From Sebastes aleutianus (Eukaryota; Chordata; Actinopteri; Perciformes; Sebastidae): 64,000 bases of DNA. A program made the translations under genes and the position numbers. Each line of letters begins with the position of its first letter. Within the stretch, counting starts at the first letter, position 1. The notes beneath the pieces are model-generated. The model was not told the origin of the DNA, ran no database searches, and was given only the letters and a program-made list of their open reading frames with translations. This document shows positions 34,842-46,057 of the stretch, piece by piece. The stretch lies in contig CAKAKS010000062.1 in NCBI GenBank assembly GCA_916700875.1, positions 1,311,009-1,375,008 of the forward strand. The letters run 5' to 3'.

Positions 34842-35135
34842 CATTTTCCTAAAGCTAACTAAGTAGTTTTTGTCACGTAACTTCCTGCACTTCCAGAGTT
34901 ATTCTAACCCAAACCTTGATCTTTTCCTAAACCTAAGTAGTTTTTGTCACGTAACTTCTGTATTTACGTTACGTCACTTTTGGTGTTATTTGAATCTAAA
35001 CCGCGATCTTTTCATAAATATAACTAAGTAGTTTTTCTGCCTAAGCCAAGCCAAGTCAATCTTTTCCTAAGCCTAACTAAGTAGTTTTTTTGTTGCCTAA
35101 TCCTAACCAAGCCGATCTATTCCTAAACGTAACTA
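34842..35135 (-). mobile_element. family C fragment (CCTAAACCTAACTAAGTAG repeats) between long direct repeats
   Basis: The sequence is made of degenerate units around CCTAAACCTAACTAAGTAG and GTCACGTAACTTC, the interior of the long-TIR family C. It is flanked by direct repeats of host-like sequence at 34805-34841 and 35136-35179 (AATG(A)AGATGCGAAAGAAG...GTGCAATGATA), the right copy having a 7-bp extra unit. Confidence 0.7.
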
Positions 35136-35179
35136 AATGAAGATGCGAAAGAAGAATGAAGAATGAAAGTGCAATGATA

Positions 35180-36370
35180 AATTGCTGGAGTTTAAATCAG
35201 TTATTTTGCTAAGGCAACCTTAAAATGTGGATAATCACAACTCTACAACTCTAGAACGGGTTTACGTCCCACGACATCCTTGCTTTTGTCTCAGAACAAA
35301 TTCAGCAATACTATCAGCAGCAAAATCACACACAAAAAAGAAAAACAAATGTTAAGAATTGAATGAGTTGTATGTCTAGAAAACTAACACTCTGAAGATA
35401 ATAATCCAATGAAACCTGCCGACACCCCCTGGCTTTGTGTGTGACGAGTGAGACACTGCAGACGGAGGGAATGCTCCTTTGCCAGTCATGCCCAGCCTGT
35501 GCCCCTCTCTCTGCCCCCTGTAGCACCCTGTAACCCCCCCACCCTTCCCCCCTGCTCACCATCTCCTGCATCCCTGCATGGGGCCCCAATGCTGGCTGCC
35601 ATCCCTCCATTACTCCCCCCTCTCCCTTCCCCATGTCTCTCTCCTCACCCCCCCTCCTCACCCCCACCCATGGCAGAGGGTCCAGCTCTGCCCTACATAG
35701 CGGCGAGCGCAGCAGGCTGGCGCTGAGAGGAACCCTCGGGTTTACAAACTGTGTCAGGCCTCGAGACGCCTCTGTGATCAACACCGAACGCCACATGAGG
35801 GGAAATAATAAAGCAACTGCTACCGAGAGATCGGAGTGATTGATGTTGTCAATATGTGAGATCTGGAATAAATGAGCTCTCTGATGTGATCCAAACTGTG
35901 GCTGTTTGTGTCACAAAAAAGCTGAAGGTCAAAAGCGCAGCAGACAGCAGCTACAGCGATAGCTTTTTACAGTTAACACAAGTCCAACACAGATGAGATG
36001 GTTTGCAGTTATACTGGAAATTCAAGTCAAAACATAATCAATAATATATTGCTCATAGAAATGTCTGAATCTGAAGTGAATGCACGACAGGTAAGGATTA
36101 ATCAAATGAGGTTTAAAATAGTGCTAGTCATAAGAAAAAAAACCACACACATCTCTGTTGCCCCAGAAGTCTATCATGGCCTTAATAAATTCTGAATCAT
36201 TTCCTCTAGTGGCAAAAGCAGGTTTTAATTAAAAGCCCCCATCCTTTGGGATAAGGCCTAGATATCTTTGATGGAGTCAATCACACAAATTATCTTGTGA
36301 TTAGAATTTAGGAAGAAAAACTATTTGGAGGGAGTGTCTCCGCATTGCTTGAAGACATTTGCCAAATGTT
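35180..36370. other. unique DNA with a GC-rich patch at 35440-35800
   Basis: The GC-rich patch is open for 156 codons on the minus strand and has C-runs on the plus strand. The peptide is not recognisable and its composition suggests an open frame by chance. It lies between the two certain nfix exons, so would be intronic. The rest is AT-rich and unremarkable. Confidence 0.35.
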
Positions 36371-37367
36371 CAGACCAGTCGCACAACAGTTCGAGAAAAT
36401 AGTCACGAAATTTAATGTATTGATTTGTGTAAAAAAAAAAATTGTGATGGTCAGCACAAAATCAATTCTTATGTAATCCATTGTAATTGTGAACCGGGAA
36501 GTATAAAGAGCGGCCTAAACCTTAATAAGTAGTTCTTGTCACGTGACTGCCGTACTTAAGTTACAGCACTTTCTGTGTTATTTTCACCCAAACTGCGATC
36601 TTTTCCTAAATCTAACTAATTAGTTTTTGTCACGTAACTTCCTGCACTTCCAGATTTATTTGAACCCAAATTTTGAACCAAACCACATATCTTCTGAACA
36701 TTACAGTGGGTTACGCCACTTCCGGTTTTATTTAAACACCGGAAGTGGCGTATATAACACAGGAAGTGGCGTAACGGTGTTATTTACACCACTTCCGGTG
36801 TTATTTAAACCCACACCATGTTTTTTTCCTAAACCTAACTAAGTAGTTTTGTCACGTAACTTCCTGCACTTCCAGAGTTATTCTAACCCAAACCTCGATT
36901 TTTTCCTAAACCTAAGTAGTTTTTGTCACGTAACTTCTGTACTTATGTTACGTCACTTCTGGTGTTATTTTAATATAAACCGCGATCTTTTCCTAAACCT
37001 AACTAGGTAGTTTTTCTGCCTAAACCCAACCAGGTCAATCTTTCCCTAAACCTAACTAAGTCGTTTTCCTGCCTAAACCCAACCAGGCCAATCTTTCCCT
37101 AAACCTAACTAAGTAATTTTTTTTGTTGCCTAATCCTAACAAAGTCAATCTTTTCCTAAACCTAACTAAGTAGTTTTGTTTTGAAAAGACTGGAGCGGAA
37201 ATCAGCACATGCGTCACATGTTGCTTGCCATTCCCAGGAAAACGCACGAAAAATACGTCGTTGAAAGTCGTGTTGAGCGTCACAAAAAAGGGAAATTCGT
37301 GTCTATTTACACGAATCAAATAGATTAAATTTTGTGACTATTTCAGGAACTGCCGTGAGACTGTGTT
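36371..37367 (-). mobile_element. family C long-TIR DNA element, complete copy
   Basis: It starts CAGACCAGTCGCACAACAGTT and ends ACTGCCGTGAGACTGTGTTG. The two ends are inverted repeats over about 60 bp (both with AAATAGTCACGAAATTTAAT). The interior is several diverged units of CCTAAACCTAACTAAGTAG plus CACTTCCGG(T)GTTATTT blocks. It inserted about 360 bp downstream (minus-strand sense) of the alternative nfix exon. No transposase. Confidence 0.8.
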
Positions 37368-37724
37368 GAAGTTTAAATATATTGTAATATATACCACCAT
37401 CATCACTTCAATCACACATTTAAATAAGTGAACTGCATCAGAATGTCAACAAGGAGGCTCAACTTGCCTAAGACGCTATAGACTCTTTGGCCTTAGGCAC
37501 CAAACACCTTGAACACACACTTAGCAAGTGACTTGTCATTTTAGATGCACAGTGTGGAAACATGCAGCGTGCACGACATGTAAACATTATGCCACATTCT
37601 GCAGCAGTGGGACATTTCATCCAAAAAAACAAAAACAAGATGGAGAGCAGAAGAATGTGACAAAAAACAGACAGACGGATCGATGGATACAGAAAGAGGG
37701 AGAGACGGGGAGCATCCATCCTAC

Positions 37725-37802
37725 CATCCACCATGACCTGGCAGAGAAGTCATAACACAGCTGCCACCTGAGCCCGGGGTCACTCTGCCTCTCCCACGCC
37801 AT
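37725..37802 (-). CDS. nfix: nfix alternative first exon (…WQLCYDFSARSWWM)
   Basis: On the minus strand the ATG at 37802-37800 (context GTGGAATGG, purine at -3 and G at +4) opens 26 codons that start MAWERQSDPG and end WQLCYDFSARSWWM, immediately followed by the donor GTAGGA. The known alternative N-terminus of human NFIA ends KWQLCYDISARTWWM and is joined to DEFHPF of the common exon 2. The identity of 12 of 14 residues, the identical end point and phase 0 make this an NFI alternative first exon. The same-strand MYSPYCLTQ exon 37 kb downstream shows it belongs to nfix. Its use gives an NFI protein with a different N-terminal tail in front of the same DNA-binding domain. No other in-frame ATG lies upstream within the open frame. 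A 16-bp sequence (TGCCTCTCCCACGCCA, plus strand) is duplicated at 37785-37800 and 37819-37834. Confidence 0.88.
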
Positions 37803-37990
37803 TCCACACACTGCCACGCTGCCTCTCCCACGCCAGAATCCTCTTCCTGGGACTGCTGATAAATATATAAATATATAAAAACACACGGATGATGGAGTCA
37901 CCAATCAGGAGCTATCTGTTACCAGGATGCTGCTGCGGTGTGAGTGATAGAGAGGGGGTGTGTATGTGTGGGTATATACTGTATGTATGC
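37803..37990 (-). promoter_or_regulatory. putative promoter / 5' UTR of the alternative nfix exon
   Basis: Upstream of the ATG on the minus strand is TTTTTATATATTTATATATT (about 37860-37880), an AT-rich, TATA-like block roughly 60-80 bp from the start codon. A (TG)n array begins at 37996. The true start site is unknown and may be further upstream. Confidence 0.3.
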
Positions 37991-37993
37991 TCT

Positions 37994-38029
<36 letters not shown>

Positions 38030-38488
38030 GGAGAGGGGGGACACAGACAGAGAAATGCCACGGAGCCCTCTCCAAGCAGCTGTGCCTCTCGCCTCGCCAG
38101 TCCAACTGCTCCCCGCTGCTGCTGCCATGTGCAGGCTTTAACTGAGCCACCAACTCTGCACCCAGCACACGAGCTCGAGTGTTTGCACACATTGTAGCGA
38201 CTTGCGCGGTGTGTGGTATACGGTCATATCTTCGCAGTGTCCTAACCGCTTTATGAGTCACGTCGTCAGTCAAAAGCAATAATGTCAATGGGCTGTGCTG
38301 TGTGCTGATATAGATTTTCCAGGAGGCCCCGGGCCAAGCTCAGATGTGTGAGCCAGGTTACTGAAGGGCTTCCACTGCACACTGAAAACAAAGCTTGTTA
38401 TGTCTACCCTTTTATCAATGTCAGATTTTTCTCATTTTCTCAGTTACATCAGCTCAGTCACTATACTATAAAATACTAAAATATACCG
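37991..38488. other. (TG)n and unique DNA upstream of the alternative nfix exon
   Basis: (TG)n at about 37996-38027, then balanced unique sequence to 38480 without recognised repeats. Confidence 0.4.
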
Positions 38489-38548
38489 CAGGGCCGGCTC
38501 TAGCCCTTTTGGTGGCCTTGGCGAAATTTGGATTTGGAGCCTCCCCGC

Positions 38549-38589
38549 TCTAGGGTTAGGGTTCCATCCCCCAGAACCCTAACCCTAGA
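38549..38589. repeat. perfect 16-bp hairpin with telomere-like TTAGGG repeats
   Basis: TCTAGGGTTAGGGTTC (38549-38564) is followed after 9 bp by its exact reverse complement GAACCCTAACCCTAGA (38574-38589). It lies directly before the CAGGGGTCTGCAACC end. Confidence 0.9.
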
Positions 38590-38731
38590 CCAGGGGTCTG
38601 CAACCTGCGTCTCTTCAGCCCCTCTCCAGTGGCTCCCTGTGGATTGTAAAAAAATGGAAATGTTTTTGTTTACATTTTCACTTTTATTTATCATTGTTGT
38701 AGGTCTATGGTACGATGGTACGACGGAGATT

Positions 38732-39307
38732 TAGGGCCACATTGAGGAAAAAAATCGGAGATTTCGTGAATTAAGTCATAATATTATGAGAATAAAGTCA
38801 GAAGTTTACGAGAAAAGAAAGTCGGAATATTATGAGAATAAAGTAAATAATAAATAAACGTAAATCATTTTACGTGTTATTTTCTTTTATTTCTCGTAAA
38901 GTTATGACTGTATTCTCGTAATATTACGACTTTTTGTCTCGTAAAGTTATGACTATAGTCTCGTAATATTACAACTTTTTTTTGTAAAGTTATGACTTTA
39001 TTCTCGTAATATTACGACTTTTTCTCGTAAAGTTATGACTGTATTCTCGCAATATTATGACTTTTTTTCTCGTAAAGTTATGACTGTATTCTCGTAATAT
39101 TATGACTTTTATTCTCGTAAAGTTAGGACTTTATTCTCGTAATATTACGACTTTTTCTTGTAAAGTTATGACTTTATTTTTGTAATATTATGACTTTTTT
39201 TCTCGTAAAGTTATGATTTATTCTCTTAATATTATGACTTTTTCTCTTGTAAAGTTATGAATTTATTCCCGTAATATTATGATTTCTTTTCCCTCAATGT
39301 GGCCCTA
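38732..39307. mobile_element. TAGGGCCACATTGAGG element with internal TCTCGTAAAGTTATGAC satellite
   Basis: Terminal inverted repeats are TAGGGCCACATTGAGG and CCTCAATGTGGCCCTA. The body is about a dozen degenerate alternations of TCTCGTAAAGTTATGACT and ATTCTCGTAATATTACGACT (combined period near 42-45 bp). A smaller copy lies at 48156-48416 in the same larger context. Confidence 0.85.
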
Positions 39308-39529
39308 ATACTCTGTAGTACATTGTCTCTTTGGCCCTCACTACGACGAGAGTGTCTTTCTTTCTTTATTTATTTATCTATTTATTCTTTTGTTACCTCA
39401 ATGCAGAAAATGAGGAAGGGTACCCACCTGCATTTTTTAAAATATACATATATATATATATACAGTATATGCACTGTATATATAGAAGGTGGCTCCCTAG
39501 GCCTGTATCGCCGCCTTAAGCCGGCCCTG

Positions 39530-41647
39530 ATCTATTGTCTATTTAACCCTTAGATGCATAGGTCACTGGAACCTACTGTCAAAATGACCATATTATAGTT
39601 AGTAGTTTTTGTTAATAATAAATATATGGTGTTTTCATAATATTCATAATTAGTTCAATCCTACATAAGAATTACTGGAGATTTGTAGTGCTGCTTTTGT
39701 AATTTTTATCAGCTTGTTAGTGCCACCTTTTTCATTTCACACAAACTACCCGTTTCTGGCTATGATCAATGCACACATCTAGATTTCATTTTAGTTATTT
39801 TTATTTTAATTGTTTATTTAAGATTTTTTTTCTGGCAATTTGGTTGAATGTAAAACAGTTATACAATGCAAAAGCTACAATGTAGACAGATGAGGTGAAT
39901 TAAAGGACATTTTGTAACCAACCATGTCATACTAGCATGTCTTACGCTAAATTTTGGTGAGGAAAAACTGTCATGTCCATTTTCAAAGGGGTCCCTTGAC
40001 CTCTGACCTCCAGATACCTGGGTACCCACGAGTCTCCCCTTTACTGTTGTTGCCTGTTGGGCTGCAGTTTGCCATGTTATTGCATATTGTTTTATGCTAA
40101 ATGCAGTACCTGTGAGGGTTTCTGGACAATATCTGTCATTGTTTTGTGTTGTTAACTGATTTCCAATAATAAATATATACATACATTTGCATAAAGCTGG
40201 ATCATAAAATTGAAATGTTACCGAAATGTTTTTGTTTTTGTCACAAAAAATATCTGAAAATAAAGAGTCGTGCATGCAAGGTTTAACACCTTCTCTTTGG
40301 TTGCCATGCGTTTCTGTCCATGTGCACTAAAAAAAAAGACTGTTTATACTGATTAAAAAAAGAAGAAAAATCCCTCCACCAAATAGTTTTCAGGAGCGTT
40401 CACGTCACCGGGCACAATGTTTCTCTTCTCCTCGCCGTGCGCATGCAAAACCAGAGGGAAATCTGTTGCTGATGAACGTAATAAAAACAAACGAAAGTCA
40501 TTTTCTTCTGTGGTGTAAACAGTTAGTCATTTCACATGAGGACGGCATTATTGTGGATTTTATTTAGTCATGCCTATTATGGAAAATAAAAAGAAACGTC
40601 TGAGAGTAAAATTGGGTTTGCCCTTTTGTTTGGAGCTCCGAGCGCGATCCAATGGAACGGCAGATTTTATCTGATGGATGGTATCTGTTTGATCGGCCCG
40701 CCTGTCTCTGGCTGTCCGCTCGCCAACAAACGATGCCGTCTTTGCTTATCTGTCTCTCTGCTTTTATTTCCGTCTCGGTGTCTGTCGGAGCTGTCTGTCC
40801 CTCCACCTCTCTGTCTGTCTGTCTGTCTGTCTCTACTGTCTGAAGGCAGACAGACCTCTATGTTTATGTATGGCTTCATTAACAGGCATTGACAGCTTGT
40901 GAAGGAGAGCGCCATTAACATTGCGTGTATTCCCAAGTGGTGATCCTGCCGCGAATGCTCTGTGTTTTACATGCGTGGTGGGTGACCACAGTGAAGGAGG
41001 GGGGTGGGGGGGGGACGAGTGGCAATTACAGGGCCGGTTATAGCGTGATAGCCTGCTCGACGGGCCACGCTTGGCATGGATCCCTATTTTAAGGGAATTT
41101 AAAAGCACTAGACAAGGCTCTATTGTGTGACCCCATCTCTCTGCCTCCTCCTCCTCCCTCCCTCCATCCATCCATCCATCGCTACCTTACAGTCGTAATT
41201 CAACCCTGTTTTAATCTCGCCAGGCCTCAGCGGGGCCTAAAAGCACTGGGACTGGGCGCAATGCCTAGATGACCCCCGGTAATATGGAAATGGATGGAGC
41301 AACCCCACTCACAGTCCCTCATGGACCCACTCACACACACTAAAGGTGTTTACTTTATATACAGCCGGTCGACTTCACTTTCCATCAGAGATGCGTCACC
41401 TGAAACGTGTCTGCCAGCAGAGCAACACTCGACCCTCTTCGGAGCCCTTTTTGTCCTCTCTGCAGAAAGGTTGCTGTTATGTAAATGCACCATGATCCCC
41501 CCCCGCATGCTCACACCGCAGGTCAACAGCTCACACTGATCATCTCCGATGAAGTGCACCACTCAGAAAAGTTTGTCCGGTCAAACATGCACCACATAGA
41601 CTCTTTACTTTTGCACTCCGGCTGAACAGATCTGCTGCATGTTTGCA
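39530..41647. other. unique DNA with minor repeats
   Basis: A family A fragment (39925-40200) is listed separately. (GTCT)n lies at about 40810-40835 and (CATC)n at 41163-41180. The parts 40600-40760 and 40870-41110 are non-repetitive and could be conserved non-coding sequence upstream of nfix. No exon is recognised. Confidence 0.4.
39925..40200 (-). mobile_element. family A element, internally deleted, minus orientation
   Basis: From ATGTCATACTAGC through GAGGAAAAACTGTCATG and GTACCCACGAGTCTCCCC it matches the family. It then jumps from the CTTTACTGTTGTTGCCTG junction to the GCAGTTTGCCATGTTATTG block, missing the segment between. Both ends are lost. Confidence 0.78.
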
Positions 41648-42318
41648 TTAAAGCTTCAGTAGGCAGTATATTTTTGGCATCATTGGGCAATAATCCCGTA
41701 ATAACCTTTCAGCATATTGTAATTCAAGTGTTCTGAGAGATAACTAGACTTCTGCTCCTCCTCATGGCTCTGTTTTTAGGCTTTAGAAAATCTAGCCCGT
41801 GACGGGAGACTTTGACCAATCACAGGTCATTTCAGAGAGAGAGAGCATTCCTATTGGCTGTGCTCCGGTCATGTGACCAGAACTTGGCGTTCCTTCACCA
41901 GATTTCACAATGGCGGCGGCGTCACAAACGTCCTCATTTTACAGCTAAACCGTGCACTACAAGATGATTCTGAAAACATCTGAGGAGAGAAATAGGCATT
42001 AACGTAACATAATAATGATTCATATTTGATCAGCGCTGCCTAGTTTGACTGTTTGGTCGGAGTTGGCGAGTGATTGACAGCCGGCTCTCATAGACGGCAG
42101 CTGGACAGCAGACCTCAGATCAGCTCTTACTGCTTGTTTTCCTCTGGTCTGTGAAATCTTGCAGATGCCGTTAGGAGCACCGGAGGACACAGAGGACACA
42201 GAGGAACATAATTTTTTCAGGTTACCTGTTTCATGTACTACTGTCACCATATAGCAACCGTTATAAAAATAACTTTTTTTAATCACATTTGCTCCAATCT
42301 CGCCTACTTCAGCTTTAA
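41648..42318. mobile_element. TTAA-flanked MITE (AAGCTTCAGTAGGC termini)
   Basis: The left end is TTAAAGCTTCAGTAGGC and the right end on the minus strand is TTAAAGCTGAAGTAGGC. TTAA lies at both edges (41648-41651 and 42315-42318), as expected of piggyBac-type target sites. The interior includes ACAATGGCGGCGGCGTCAC. Non-coding, 671 bp. Confidence 0.75.
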
Positions 42319-43838
42319 AGGAATACTTCACCCACAAAATGACCGTCTGTATATCAATTAATCAACCCGTGTTACCTTGAATTCTTGAAGAAAACTGTTT
42401 TTCTTGCATGGATCCGCAGTCAACGAAGCATCTGAAAACGGCTGAAAACGGAGAAAATTTGTGATGAATTGTCGTAAATGTGGGCCCCATTTAACAACAG
42501 CAAAACTATATCAAAACATCTGTTTACAAACTCTCACACAACTTGTGCAGTATAATCCAAGTCTCATTTACCAAACACATGCATCTTTGACAAAACTATT
42601 TATAACACCTCGGACTTGCACGGACTTGCAGCGCGGATACGCAAGTGTGAGATGGTAGTGGTGGAAGTGTTTTAAAGGGCGGGTCCATCTGCGTTCTTTT
42701 CTGTTTTTGTTTTTTTTCAAATGGAAACGCCCACTCAGCTGTTAGCTAAAAGCAGTGACGTAGGTTCCCACAGTAAGCTAATCAATAAGGTTATGAATAA
42801 TGTGAACGCTAGCACTATCTGAGTCAACGTTAGCTGTGCTAAGTTTGGAAACAACTGAAAGGGTTAGTTCGGAATTTTTTGAGTAGGGTTGTATGTATAC
42901 TCCCTCGTTTTGTGAGGTAAAATTACTGTTTTTGTGAATGTAGTCTGGTGGCTTTGAAGACAGCGATATAACGGCTTCAGTTCCCCGTTGGAAAGGGCTG
43001 TCTGATGGCGAGGTAAAGCGGCTGTGGACAGGAGCAGCAGAAAAACATATCATAGCCACCTAAAAACAATCAATATCAGTTTAAGGGTATGCTATATTCG
43101 GAATATTTTCAACGTTTTACCTCGCCATCAGACAGCCCTTTCTGACGGGACACTAAAGCCGTGATATCGCTGTCTTCAAAGCCACCAGAGTCCATTGGCA
43201 AAAACAGTATTTTTACCTCACAGGACACGGGAGTTGCTGGTCTACCGCTGCCTCCATCGGTTAGTTTGTTTATGTTATTGTGCGACTTTCAGATCTGAAC
43301 TAACGTGGCGTCCAAAGCAGTACGTTGCTTCTCTAAACTGGGAGCATGCCGTTACACTGACCATAAGGATGTACAGTATATATGCTGTACATGTAGCAGC
43401 GTCATCATGCAGGAACCTACGTCAGGTCACGCGGGAACAGGTTTTTAGAAGGGCTTGGGAAAACATTTTGACACTAAAACATAAACATACATTTTAATGT
43501 TTGGATTTGAATACATAAGGAATACCACTGGGAAGCTACAGAATGATAAGAAAAACTCAACAAAAAAAAACAATGGACCTGCCCTTTATATAGTAAGATT
43601 TTGGCAAGATGCATGTGTCTAGGAAGTAGTTATACGACTGGATCAATAAGTCTTGGATTATACTGAGAGTTTGAAAACTGATGTTTTTATATAGTTTTGC
43701 TGTTGTTGCCTCCATTTACTTCAATTCTTCAAGACTTTTATCCGTTATCCGTTTAGGATTCTTCGTTCGCCATGGAGGCATGCAAAGAAAACAAAGTTTT
43801 GTTCAAGAATTGGAGGTAACACGGGGTGAAGTATTCCT
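42319..43838. mobile_element. DNA element with AGGAATACTTCACCC termini, containing a foldback
   Basis: The left end AGGAATACTTCACCC (42319-42333) is inverted at 43824-43838. Both are followed by a related GTGTTACCT...AATTCTTGAA block. It directly abuts the preceding TTAA MITE. A large foldback repeat sits in the middle, and similar CCATTTAACAACAGC / TTTGCTGTTGTTGCC subterminal parts suggest a symmetric structure. Confidence 0.75.
42913..43220. repeat. foldback: ~105-bp inverted arms
   Basis: The left arm 42913-43016 (TGAGGTAAAATTACTGTTTT... CTGATGGCGAGGTAA) is inverted at 43116-43220 (TTACCTCGCCATCAG... AGTATTTTTACCTCA) with scattered differences and a spacer of about 100 bp. Each arm carries GGTGGCTTTGAAGACAGCGAT. 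Confidence 0.88.
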
Positions 43839-45308
43839 ATAAGTTCTGCTCTAATGAAGTTATACAGCCTTCACTACGCATTTCTGATCAGCCAGCATCA
43901 TTTTTCCACTCAAGGTTAAATTTATGCTTGAGAGACAGGATACACTAAAACTCCCAAAGTTGACCCTCTCCCTCCCGCTCTCCCTCACACACTCCTGTCG
44001 TAATTTGTCTGCCCACTGGTTTCACTTATTAAGTTTCAAAAGGTTTCTGGGCAACGTGGTTTGAGAAAGAGGAAAAAAAAAAAAGGAACCATGGCATTTT
44101 TTTGGCACAGCGCTCTGCCCGTCTTGCCCAGAACGAGGAGGTTACCATGGCATCAGCGGGCACCTCATAAAGCAGACCATTGTTGGTGCTTGTGTGTGTG
44201 CATGTGTGTCTGTGTGTGTGTGTGTGCCACATTGAGTTGCATGGCAACAACCTCTGGGCACCACCAGCGCTAGCAAGAAGCTCAAATCTTGCACGGGGAT
44301 GTGGGGGGGCAGTGCCAGCCTGCAGCACAACATAAACATGAACTTTCCTCTGTCTTTACAATCGGTTTGATTTCTTCTTTATCTGTCGCACACATTACTT
44401 CACACGCACAATTTCTCCAACCAAACCTGTAAGTCACGCTGCAAAAGAAAGTGAGAGGTCCAATAATTGTTACTCAGATCATGATTCATCATCCCCCAAA
44501 CACAAAAGCAACGCGCCGACAAAGGTTAGCGAATCAGGAACGATCTGGAGTGTGTTTTCTTTCCCCTGTGCGGTGGTGTGTGCACATTTTCATTAAAGCT
44601 AGAAAATGACTGGGAAACACGCATGCTTAAAGAATGGCCACCATAATTAGAAAATGAGCCCGCAATCTAAAATAACCTGAGGGGGAAAACAGAAACGTTT
44701 AATTTTCTTGTCTTTTCTAGTCAGGTCCATTAGCAGGGAGAGGGGGGATAATACAGGTTTGTTTGTAATTGTTTCAGTTCCAAATAGCCCAAAACACTAA
44801 GTTACTATGTGTGAAAATCTGGACACAATTTGTGGTTCCCTTGGAAAAAAAAAAAGAAGCTAGTGAGCGGGGGGGAAGGAAAGGAGCTATTTTCAGTTTA
44901 TAAAAGTTTTGGTGGGAGTTGAAAGGCGTGGGTGACAACAATCTTTGACAGGTGTACGCTCTCTGGCTCTCCGGCTCTCTGGCTCTCTGGATCTCTGTCT
45001 GCAGCCTTTGTGTTGGAGTCGAGGCCTCGGTGTGTGCAGAGTTGTGAGCTGCAGACTAAGTACTGAATAAAGACCAGGCGGTGTGAAGTGAGACGTGGGT
45101 CCTCTGGCTCTCTCTGCTGACGGGTTTGGAGAATTACAAACACTGGAGGAAAGGTTTAAAGCAGGGAGGTTCGCCACGATTTGTCTGCTCTGAGGTTGCC
45201 AAAATGAGATTTGCACATGTATAACTAAAATCATAATAACACGCGCACTGGATAATTTATAGTAAGTCTGTATATAAAACTATTTAAAAATATATATATA
45301 TACGTTTT
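43839..45308. other. non-coding DNA, short tandems only
   Basis: (TG)n at about 44190-44226, a CTCTGG/CTCTCCGG tandem at 44957-44999, poly-A runs at 44074-44084 and 44846-44857. No exon is recognised. Confidence 0.4.
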
Positions 45309-46057
45309 TAGGACTATCAATCGATTCAAATATTTAATCGCAATTAATCGCATGATTGTCAATAGTTAACCATGATTAATCACAAATTAATCACACATTT
45401 GTATCTGTTCAAAATGTACCTTAAAGGGAGATTAGTCAAGCATTTAATCCTCTTATCAACATGGGAGTGGGCAAATATGCTGCTTTATGCAAATGTAGGT
45501 ATATATTTATTATTGTAAATCAATTAACAACACAAAACAATGACAGATATTGTCCAGAAACCCTCACAGGTACTGCATTTAGCATAAAACAATATGCTCA
45601 AATCATAACATGGCAAACTGCAGCCCAACAGGCAACAACAGCTGTCAGTGTGTCAGTGTGCTGACTTGACTATGACTTGCCCCAAACTGCATGTGATTAT
45701 AATAAAGAGGACATGTCTGTAAAGGGGAGACTCGTGGGTACCCAGAGAACCCATTTACATTAACTGATCTGGAGGTCAGAGGTCAAGGGACCCCTTTGAA
45801 AATGCCATGTTTTTCCTCGCCAAAATTCATCATAAGTTTAGAGCGTTATTTAAGCTCCTTCTCGACTACCTAGTATGACATGGTTAGTACCAATAGATTC
45901 ATCAGGTTTTTTAGTGTCATATGATACCAATATTTTAACTTTAGCTAGCTTTAAAACTGACCCCGCTACAACCTAATAACTGCAAGTGGCGTTAATGCGT
46001 TTAAGAAATTAGTGGCGTTAAAACTAATTTGCATTAACACGTTATTATCGCGTCCTA
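45309..46057 (+). mobile_element. family A element, copy 5
   Basis: It starts TAGGACTATCAATCG and ends TTATTATCGCGTCCTA, then poly-A. It is collinear with the copies at 1450 and 27248. Its termini are the most diverged. Confidence 0.8.

Larger units (their letters stand above)
38489..39529 (+). mobile_element. nested set of DNA elements, outer CAGGGCCGGC element
   Basis: The outer element starts CAGGGCCGGCTCTAG and its right end reads CAGGGCCGGCTTAAG on the minus strand. Inside it, from 38591, is the left end of a hAT element beginning CAGGGGTCTGCAACC. Inside that is a TAGGGCCACATTGAGG element (38732-39307). The reverse-complement end of the outer type also occurs near 54803-54826. Confidence 0.75.

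Noticed and set aside
35326..35796. A 156-codon minus-strand frame between the two nfix exons
   Set aside because: GC-rich composition keeps the frame open; the peptide has no recognisable domain and the region should be intronic.
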